64,000 nucleotides of DNA from Beijerinckiaceae bacterium (lineage in GTDB: Bacteria; Pseudomonadota; Alphaproteobacteria; Rhizobiales; Beijerinckiaceae). The notes beneath the pieces were generated by a model. The model saw only the letters and a program-made list of their open reading frames with translations, was not told where the DNA came from and searched no databases. The stretch spans positions 558,001-622,000 of the forward strand of contig JAPZUD010000006.1 in NCBI GenBank assembly GCA_027533425.1. The letters run 5' to 3'. Position numbers and translations under genes: made by a program. Positions 58,111-64,000 of this stretch are shown piece after piece (the first letter of the stretch is position 1; each line of letters opens with the position of its first letter).

Positions 58111-58875
58111 ATGAGGCTTGCCATTCTCGCCGATATCCATGGCAATGTCCTCGCGCTCGAGGCGGTCCTGCGCGATGCCGCGCACCAGGGTGCCGATGCG
58201 CTTTTCGATCTGGGCGACCGGGTTTCGGGGCCGCTCTGGCCACGCGAGACGCTCGATCTGATGCGGAAACACGCCATTCCCGGCGTCCGGGGCAATCATG
58301 ACCGGCTCGCCGGCAGCGAATCACCCGATGGGTTGGGCCCTTCCGATCGTTTCGCCTTCGACGCACTCGATCCGGAGAGCCGCGCAATGCTGCGCGCCTT
58401 GCCCTTCGAGGCCAGCCCGGCTCCGGGTATCCGGGCCTTCCACGCCACCCCGCAGCATGATGACCGCTATGTTGTGGAGGATATTGTCGAGGGCCGGCTC
58501 GTCCGGGCCCCTGTCGCGAAAATCGCGCGACGCCTCGGCCCGGTCGATGCGAGGATCATCCTGTTCGGCCACAGCCACCGGCCGGACCTCCTCCGTCTGC
58601 CGGAGGGCCGCTGGATCCTCAATCCCGGCAGCGTCGGCTGTGCGGGCTATCAGGATACCACCGGCCGGGCCCATGTCTCCGAAGCGGGAACGCCGCTCGC
58701 CTGCTATGCCCTGCTGACGCTGACTGCGTCCGGCGACCCCGATATCACCTTCCGCGCCCTCCCCTATGACAACGAGGCGGCAGCGCGTCGGGCCGACGAA
58801 AATGGCCGGCCGGATTGGGCCGCCCCCTTGCGCTCCGGATGGATGCCGGCCGCCCTCGGTGGCTCCGGCGCTTGA
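58111..58875 (+). CDS. metallophosphoesterase (YfcE-like)
   Basis: A 254-residue calcineurin-like phosphoesterase. Metal motifs are present in order: LADIHGN, DLGDRVSG, GNHD and GHSHRP. Family members cut phosphodiesters or diadenosine/cyclic nucleotides; the substrate is not evident. It follows hslU by 10 bp. The C-terminal tail beyond about 225 is variable. Confidence 0.9.
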   Translation: MRLAILADIHGNVLALEAVLRDAAHQGADALFDLGDRVSGPLWPRETLDLMRKHAIPGVRGNHDRLAGSESPDGLGPSDRFAFDALDPESRAMLRALPFEASPAPGIRAFHATPQHDDRYVVEDIVEGRLVRAPVAKIARRLGPVDARIILFGHSHRPDLLRLPEGRWILNPGSVGCAGYQDTTGRAHVSEAGTPLACYALLTLTASGDPDITFRALPYDNEAAARRADENGRPDWAAPLRSGWMPAALGGSGA

Positions 58876-58907
58876 CGCCACCCATCGGTTTCGCCCAACC
58901 TTCCGCC

Positions 58908-60476
58908 ATGTCGCTCGCCCTTCCCTTCACGATTGTCGGCTCGGCGACTCTCGCCTCCCGCGTGACGGGGTTCGTGCGGGATGTGATGATCGCAGCGGCT
59001 CTCGGCACCGGGCCGATCGCCGACATCTATGTCGCGGCCTTCCTCATCCCCAACCTGATCCGCAAGATGGTGAGCGAGGGCGCTTTCAACGCCTCGCTCG
59101 TCCCGCGCCTTGCCCGCCTGGAGCGGGAGGGCGGAAAACAGGCGATGCAGGGCTTCTTCGATGACCTGCTCTCCATCCTGCTGGTGGCGACGATCCTGCT
59201 CGTCCTCATGGCCGAACTCTTCATGCCGCAGATCATGACCCTGCTCGCGCATGGCTTCGCGGCGGATCCCGGAAAGCTCGACAATGCGGTGCTGTTCGGG
59301 CGGATCGCCTTCCCCTTCGTCGGTTTCGTCATTCTCGGCGCGGCGATTGCCGCCCTGCTCAACGCGCTCGACCGTTTCGCCCTCGCGGCTCTTGTGCCGC
59401 TCGCGCTCAACCTGATGATGATTCTCGTCCTGGCCGTCATCCTCGGCGGCGCGACGGCGGGCCCCCGCGAATCGGGTCTTGTACTGGTGACGACCGTCCT
59501 GGTCGCGGGCCTTGTGCAGCTGGTCATGCTCTGGCTGGCAGCGCGTCGCCTCGGCCTCGCCCTGTCGCCCCGCCCGTGGGATGCGCTGGCCGGGCGGATT
59601 GACCCGGGCGCCTGGTCGCTGCTGGTCCGTATGCTGCCGGCCATGGTCGTTGCCGGGTCAGGCCATGTCCACATGGTCATGGCCAGCCAGACCGCCTCGC
59701 TGGAGCCGCGGATCCTCTCGATGCTCTATTTTGCCGATCGGCTGTTCCAGTTGCCCCTCGGCTTCGTCGCCTCGGCGATCGGCGTGGTTCTGCTCCCGCA
59801 TGTCTCGCGCGGGTTCCAGCAAGGCGATGGCGCGGCGATGGCGCAGGCCCAGACCGAGTCTGTGATTTTCGCCGCCCTGCTCATCTTCCCGGCCACGATC
59901 GGCCTCTGGATCCTCGCCGAGCCGATCGTCTCGATCCTGTTCAGGCACGGCGCTTTCCTCGCCGAGGACGCTCTCCATACGGCCCGGATTCTCAAGGTCC
60001 TCGTGCTGGCCCTGCCGGCTTTCGTGCTGATCAAGGTCGTCCTGCCATCTTTCCTCGCCCGTGAGGAAATGGGGCGGCCCGTTCTGGCGGCATTGCTGGC
60101 GCTGGCCGTGAACGGCTTCGCGGCCTGGCTCCTCCGGACAGTGGATCCTGTCCTGGCTGCGCCCGGCGGCGTGGTTGCGGGGGTCTGGGCCAATACGCTC
60201 CTGCTGCTCGCCATGGCGCGCGGCAGGCTGGCTTTCCAGCCCAGCGCAGGCTTGCGGGTGGCAGCGACGTTGCTCTGCGCCTTGGTCATGGGCTGGTGCA
60301 TCCATGCCCTGCTGCCGCATGCCGAGCCGTTGCTCGCGCCTGGCCGCGGCTTCGGCCTCCGCGTCGGCGTCCTCGCCGCGCTCTGCCTCGGGGGGATTGT
60401 CGTGTTCGGCCTGCTGACCCGGCTGCTGGGTGTCTATTCCCTTGCCGCCATCCGCCGCCAGGCCCGTTCCTCGTGA
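58908..60476 (+). CDS. murJ: lipid II flippase MurJ
   Basis: A 522-residue MOP-superfamily membrane protein with about 14 helices that moves lipid II across the inner membrane. The N-terminus SATLASRVTGFVRDVMIAAALG and the EGAFNASLVPRLARL motif (landmark GAFNASLVPRL) are diagnostic. The start is the ATG at 58908. It is followed by trpS 68 bp on, an order common in alphaproteobacteria. Confidence 0.95.
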   Translation: MSLALPFTIVGSATLASRVTGFVRDVMIAAALGTGPIADIYVAAFLIPNLIRKMVSEGAFNASLVPRLARLEREGGKQAMQGFFDDLLSILLVATILLVLMAELFMPQIMTLLAHGFAADPGKLDNAVLFGRIAFPFVGFVILGAAIAALLNALDRFALAALVPLALNLMMILVLAVILGGATAGPRESGLVLVTTVLVAGLVQLVMLWLAARRLGLALSPRPWDALAGRIDPGAWSLLVRMLPAMVVAGSGHVHMVMASQTASLEPRILSMLYFADRLFQLPLGFVASAIGVVLLPHVSRGFQQGDGAAMAQAQTESVIFAALLIFPATIGLWILAEPIVSILFRHGAFLAEDALHTARILKVLVLALPAFVLIKVVLPSFLAREEMGRPVLAALLALAVNGFAAWLLRTVDPVLAAPGGVVAGVWANTLLLLAMARGRLAFQPSAGLRVAATLLCALVMGWCIHALLPHAEPLLAPGRGFGLRVGVLAALCLGGIVVFGLLTRLLGVYSLAAIRRQARSS

Positions 60477-60544
60477 AATCGCAGCTTGTCGAGCTTCGCG
60501 CTGATTGATAGAGGCGCAACGCAAACCAATTCGAGGATGATCGC

Positions 60545-61606
60545 GTGACGAAACAAGCCGCTCCGCTCACGCCCTATCGGCCGCGCGTCTTTTCCGGCGT
60601 CCAGCCCACCGGCAATCTTCATCTCGGCAATTATCTCGGCGCCATCAAGCGGTTCGTTGACCTGCAGGACGAGCATGAATGCGTCTATTGCGTGGTGGAC
60701 ATGCATGCCATCACCCTGCCGCAGGATCCGCTGGAGCTGCGCCGCGCGACGCGCGAGGTCGCCGCCGCCTTCATCGCCGCCGGCATCGACCCGAAGAAGC
60801 AGATCATCTTCAACCAGAGCCAGGTCTCGGCCCATGCCGAACTGGCCTGGATCTTCAACTGCATCGCACGGATCGGCTGGCTGAACCGGATGACCCAGTT
60901 CAAGGAAAAGGCCGGCAAGGACCGCGAGAATGCCAGCGTCGGCCTCTATGCCTATCCCACCCTGATGGCGGCGGACATCCTTGCCTACCGGGCGACCCAT
61001 GTCCCGGTCGGTGAGGACCAGAAGCAGCATCTCGAGCTGACGCGCGACATCGCCCAGAAATTCAATTTCGATTTCGGCGACCGGATCCGCGCGCTGGGCC
61101 TTGAATCAGGCGACTTCTTCCCGCTGCCGGAACCGCTGATCGCCGGGCCGGCTCCCCGTGTCATGTCGCTGCGCGACGGCACGAAGAAAATGTCGAAATC
61201 CGACCCTTCGGATTATTCGCGAATCAACCTGACCGACGATGCCGATGCGATCGCGCAGAAGGTCCGCAAGGCCAAGACCGATCCGGAACCGCTGCCGGGC
61301 GAGGTGGCCGGGCTGGCCGCCCGGCCCGAGGCCGAGAATCTCGTGACGATCTTTGCGGCGCTCTCCGGCCGTGCGGCGGACTCGATCCTCGGCGAGTTTG
61401 GCGGGGGCCAGTTCTCGACCTTCAAGAACGCGCTGGTTGATCTCGCCGTCGAGAAACTGTCGCCGATCGGCGAGGAAATGAGGCGTCTTGTCGACGATGC
61501 CTCCGCCATCGATGCGATCCTCCTCGACGGTGCGGACCGCGCACGGGCCCTTGCAGACCCGGTTATCCGTCAGGTCCGCGAGATCATGGGTTTCCTCGGC
61601 CGCTGA
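60545..61606 (+). CDS. trpS: tryptophanyl-tRNA synthetase
   Basis: A 353-residue class I synthetase. The HIGH-like motif is in [16 protein letters not shown] (residues about 19-34), and KMSKS reads [21 protein letters not shown] and the GYARF-free [14 protein letters not shown]-like segment fit bacterial TrpS. The start is GTG 60545. The 68-bp leader shows no attenuator that I can recognise. Confidence 0.96.
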   Translation: MTKQAAPLTPYRPRVFSGVQPTGNLHLGNYLGAIKRFVDLQDEHECVYCVVDMHAITLPQDPLELRRATREVAAAFIAAGIDPKKQIIFNQSQVSAHAELAWIFNCIARIGWLNRMTQFKEKAGKDRENASVGLYAYPTLMAADILAYRATHVPVGEDQKQHLELTRDIAQKFNFDFGDRIRALGLESGDFFPLPEPLIAGPAPRVMSLRDGTKKMSKSDPSDYSRINLTDDADAIAQKVRKAKTDPEPLPGEVAGLAARPEAENLVTIFAALSGRAADSILGEFGGGQFSTFKNALVDLAVEKLSPIGEEMRRLVDDASAIDAILLDGADRARALADPVIRQVREIMGFLGR

Positions 61607-61674
61607 GCGGCGCTTGCCTCCGGTCCGGTGCTTTGGCACCATGCGGGTGAAGCCGGCCACAGGCGGGGACATGC

Positions 61675-62169
61675 ATGCCGTTTCGACGACGGGCTTACGA
61701 GCCAGGCCATCGCCCGAAAATCCTCATCGTGGTCGATGACACGCCGGAATGTGCGCGTGCCGCTTTGTTTGCAGCACGCCGCGCCCGCCGTTCCGGCGCC
61801 AGCATCATCATGCTGGCCATCGTCATCCCGGAAGAAGGCCAGCCCTGGCTTGGCGTGGGGGATCTCATGCGGGCCGAGGCGGAAGCCGAGGCCGAGCAGC
61901 GGCTCGACAAGGCTTCGGAGCTTGTCCGGCGCGAGGCGGGGTTCGAGCCGGAGCGCATCATCCGGACTGGCCAGCCGGCACAGGAGGTTATGGGGCTGAT
62001 CGAGTCGGACGAGGACATTGCCGTGCTCGTCCTCGCCGCCGGTATTGGCAAGGAGGGGCCTGGGCCGCTGGTCTCGCATATTGCCGGCCGTGTCGCCGCC
62101 AATTTCCCCGTGCCGGTCACAATCGTTCCGGGCGGGCTAGCGGAAGCGGATTTCGAGGCCCTGGCCTGA
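61675..62169 (+). CDS. universal stress protein (UspA) family protein
   Basis: A 164-residue single UspA domain: LIVVDDTPECARAALFAARRA near 17-37, and VLVLAAGIGKEGPGP with the G-x2-G-x9-G-like ATP loop later, followed by FPVPVTIVPGG. It is probably an ATP-binding stress protein. It stands between trpS (68 bp) and the nfu gene (106 bp). Confidence 0.88.
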   Translation: MPFRRRAYEPGHRPKILIVVDDTPECARAALFAARRARRSGASIIMLAIVIPEEGQPWLGVGDLMRAEAEAEAEQRLDKASELVRREAGFEPERIIRTGQPAQEVMGLIESDEDIAVLVLAAGIGKEGPGPLVSHIAGRVAANFPVPVTIVPGGLAEADFEALA

Positions 62170-62275
62170 GGCCGGGCCGATGCCCCCTTCCCTCGGTTTC
62201 ATCGACATCATATATCGGGAGCGTGGCGTACCGGTTCCTTGACCTCCGGCTCCGACCACGCGCGAAGAGGCCCCC

Positions 62276-62833
62276 ATGTTCATCCAGACGGAAGCCACCC
62301 CGAACCCCGCGACGCTGAAATTCCTGCCCGGACGCGATGTCCTCGCCGGCTCCACGCGTGAATTCCGTACGCCGGACGAAGCCGCCGCCTCGCCGCTGGC
62401 GGCTGCCCTTTTCGGCATTCCCGGTGTGACGGGCGTGTTTTTCGGCTCGGATTTCGTGACCGTGACGAAGAGCGGCGGTGAATGGCAGCATCTCAAGCCG
62501 GCCATTCTCGGCGCCATCATGGAGCACTACCTTTCAGGCGCGCCGATTCTTGCAGAGGGCGGCCCGGCGGAGCAGGCCGGCGAGGAATTCTTCGCGCCCG
62601 AAGATGCCGATACGGTGGCCACGATCAAGGAACTGCTCGAAACCCGCGTCCGCCCGGCAGTGGCCGGCGATGGTGGTGACATCACCTTCCGCGGCTTCCG
62701 CGACGGTGTGGTCTACCTGACCATGAAGGGCTCCTGCTCGGGCTGCCCCAGCTCGACTGCCACGCTGAAGCACGGCATCCAGAACCTGCTTCGTCACTTC
62801 CTGCCGGATGTCCAGTCCGTCGAGGCGGCCTGA
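62276..62833 (+). CDS. NfuA-like iron-sulfur cluster carrier
   Basis: A 185-residue two-domain Nfu protein. The N-terminal Nfu_N domain (MFIQTEATPNPATLKFLPG) and the C-terminal NifU domain with the cluster ligands Cys-x-x-Cys in GSCSGCPSS deliver 4Fe-4S clusters to target enzymes. RPAVAGDGGDITF is the usual lead-in. No isc or suf genes lie adjacent. The tsaB start follows after 18 bp. Confidence 0.94.
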   Translation: MFIQTEATPNPATLKFLPGRDVLAGSTREFRTPDEAAASPLAAALFGIPGVTGVFFGSDFVTVTKSGGEWQHLKPAILGAIMEHYLSGAPILAEGGPAEQAGEEFFAPEDADTVATIKELLETRVRPAVAGDGGDITFRGFRDGVVYLTMKGSCSGCPSSTATLKHGIQNLLRHFLPDVQSVEAA

Positions 62834-62851
62834 CGGCCACGGAGCGGCGGC

Positions 62852-63550
62852 GTGTATCTCCTGGCCCTCGACACGGCGCTCGGCGCTACTTCGGCAGCCG
62901 TCTTTGCGCCGGGCGAGGACCGTATCCTCGCCGAGGAAACCGAACCGATGGAGCGCGGCCATGCCGAGGCGCTGATGCCTTTGGTCCGCCGGGTCCTTGA
63001 CCGGTCCGGCATCGCCTTTGCGGATCTCTCACGCTTCGCCGTCACGATCGGGCCCGGAAGCTTCACCGGCCTCCGGATCGGCATTTCCGCGGCGCGGGGC
63101 TTCGGCCTGATCCACCAGCGCCCGGTGGTCGGTGTCTCGACCCTCTCGGCTTTCGCAGCGCCGATCCTGTTCTCGGGTGATCGCTCGCCGGTCGCCGCTG
63201 CGATCGATGCCCGGAACGGCCTCGTCTATTTCCAGTCGCTCGCCATTGGCGGACGCACCATGGCCGGCCCCGGCGTCTATCCGGTCGAGGAAGCCGCCCG
63301 GAAGATCGGCGACGGGGCCGTCGTTTTTGTCGGCAATGCCGCCGAGAAACTGGCCCAGGCCCGCCGGGGGGCCATCCTCGAGACCCGACCCGGCCAGCGG
63401 CCGGCCATCCAGCAACGCCCTTCGCCGGAAATCGCCTGGGTTGCGCGCCTCGGGGCCGTGGCCGACCCGGCCGCCTCGCCCGCCCGCCCGCTCTATCTGC
63501 GGGAGGCGAACGTAACCTTGCAGGACAAGGCCCGCCTCCAGCGGGCGTGA
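62852..63550 (+). CDS. tsaB: tRNA threonylcarbamoyladenosine biosynthesis protein TsaB
   Basis: A 232-residue ASKHA-fold protein that pairs with TsaD in t6A37 tRNA modification. The N-terminal LLALDTALGATSAAV and the GPGSFTGLRIGISAARG motif are diagnostic. The start is GTG 62852. rimI begins 9 bases after the stop, the usual tsaB-rimI pair. Confidence 0.94.
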   Translation: MYLLALDTALGATSAAVFAPGEDRILAEETEPMERGHAEALMPLVRRVLDRSGIAFADLSRFAVTIGPGSFTGLRIGISAARGFGLIHQRPVVGVSTLSAFAAPILFSGDRSPVAAAIDARNGLVYFQSLAIGGRTMAGPGVYPVEEAARKIGDGAVVFVGNAAEKLAQARRGAILETRPGQRPAIQQRPSPEIAWVARLGAVADPAASPARPLYLREANVTLQDKARLQRA

Positions 63551-63559
63551 GGCGCGGGC

Positions 63560-64000
63560 ATGTGGTTCTGGCTCTGGCCCTGGTTCCGCTCCGGCCTTGC
63601 CCGGCACAGCCTCCGCCGCGCTTCCGTGCTTGATGCCGGGCGGATGGCAGCCATCCATGCCGAAGGCTTCGCCATCGGCTGGTCGCGCGAGGAATTCGAG
63701 CAGATGATCCTCGAACGCGCGGTCGCGGATGTGCTGGTCTCACAGGCACCGTTGGGCCATGTGGTCACCGGTTTCGCCATCAGCCGGGTGGTCGCCGATG
63801 AAGCCGAGCTGCTCTCCATCGCGCTCGATCACGAAGTCCGCGGCCTCGGCCTCTCGCCGGCCTTGCTGGACCGCCATATGGGCCATGCCGCCCAGGCTGG
63901 CGCCCGGACGATGTTCCTCGAGGTGGCCGAGGACAATGGTGCCGCGCTTGCCCTGTATCGTCAGGCGGGCTTCGGCGAGATCGGCCGCCGCAAGGGCTAT
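63560..64000 (+). CDS. rimI: ribosomal protein bS18 alanine N-acetyltransferase, 3' end outside window
   Basis: 147 codons of a GNAT acetyltransferase are present and the frame is open to the window edge. The acetyl-CoA loop (HEVRGLGLSPALLDRHM-like, with the R/Q-x2-G-x-G/A pattern as VRGLGLS), LEVAEDNGAALALYRQAGF and EIGRRKGY are RimI hallmarks. It would acetylate the N-terminus of ribosomal protein S18. Follows tsaB by 9 bp. Only the last few residues are likely missing. Confidence 0.88.
   Translation, partial: MWFWLWPWFRSGLARHSLRRASVLDAGRMAAIHAEGFAIGWSREEFEQMILERAVADVLVSQAPLGHVVTGFAISRVVADEAELLSIALDHEVRGLGLSPALLDRHMGHAAQAGARTMFLEVAEDNGAALALYRQAGFGEIGRRKGY

Overview
This is a GC-rich chromosomal segment from an alphaproteobacterium, most likely in or near Hyphomicrobiales. 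The assignment rests on gene order, codon use and protein families. The block parB-parA-rsmG-mnmG-mnmE-rho-hemJ-hemE | oriC | ppsR-maf-aroE-coaE-dnaQ with convergent secB is the origin-proximal arrangement known from Caulobacter and relatives. Two perfect parS palindromes lie inside it. The hisB-DUF2628-hisH-hisA-hisF-hisE-coaA order next to hslVU is also typical of this class. I found no rRNA, CRISPR array, recognisable transposase or prophage. One tRNA (Gly-GCC) is present.

Layout. 1-2 kb: 3' end of hmgA (homogentisate catabolism), a shared terminator, and a convergent TadG-like von Willebrand protein. 2.1-5.4 kb: a tight five-gene catabolic or redox cluster of unknown substrate (two short-chain dehydrogenases, a cupin dioxygenase-like protein, OsmC, a two-domain rhodanese). 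5.5-6.7 kb: metZ, with two hairpins in its leader. 6.8-13.6 kb: a hydroxyacid dehydrogenase; a DUF429-sbtA-sbtB-carbonic anhydrase group that looks like a bicarbonate-uptake module; a CitE-like lyase; mtgA, ppa and a tyrosine phosphatase. 13.7-18.5 kb: tRNA-Gly, a Cys-tRNA(Pro)/ProX-type deacylase, a CnoX-like thioredoxin, a Lon-N protein, a Trm112 protein, a UbiH-type hydroxylase and TesB. 18.5-27.7 kb: glnK-amtB with a candidate sigma-54 promoter and a strong terminator; ftsK; lolA; xthA; a response regulator with a cyclic-nucleotide-binding partner; an L,D-transpeptidase; YggS. 27.9-32.1 kb: leuS-lptE-holA. 32.1-45.2 kb: the partition and origin block. 45.3-49.5 kb: fxsA, a Tim44-like protein, mltA, a Smr protein and an adenosine-kinase-like PfkB protein. 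49.5-54.1 kb: coaA and his genes. 54.3-58.1 kb: a rearranged hslVU locus. 58.1-64 kb: a phosphoesterase, murJ, trpS, a UspA protein, nfu, tsaB and the start of rimI.

The most unusual region is hslVU (54.3-58.1 kb). Between an intact hslV and an intact hslU lie a lower-GC DUF4272 gene, a 71-codon ORF made of the first 28 codons of hslU fused in frame to the last 43 codons of a second hslV, and a DUF2157 membrane-protein gene. Every junction uses a 4-base ATGA stop/start overlap. The order hslV-DUF4272-(hslU'/hslV')-DUF2157-hslU is what one expects if two alternative hslV-cargo-hslU alleles were merged by single-crossover integration of a circularised fragment, or by deletion within a tandem copy. 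It suggests that the hslV/hslU junction accepts translationally coupled cargo genes.

Most other genes are core functions: chromosome partition and replication start, haem and coenzyme A synthesis, histidine synthesis, tRNA modification and charging, envelope assembly and nitrogen sensing. All functional calls come from reading motifs by eye. No database search was run.
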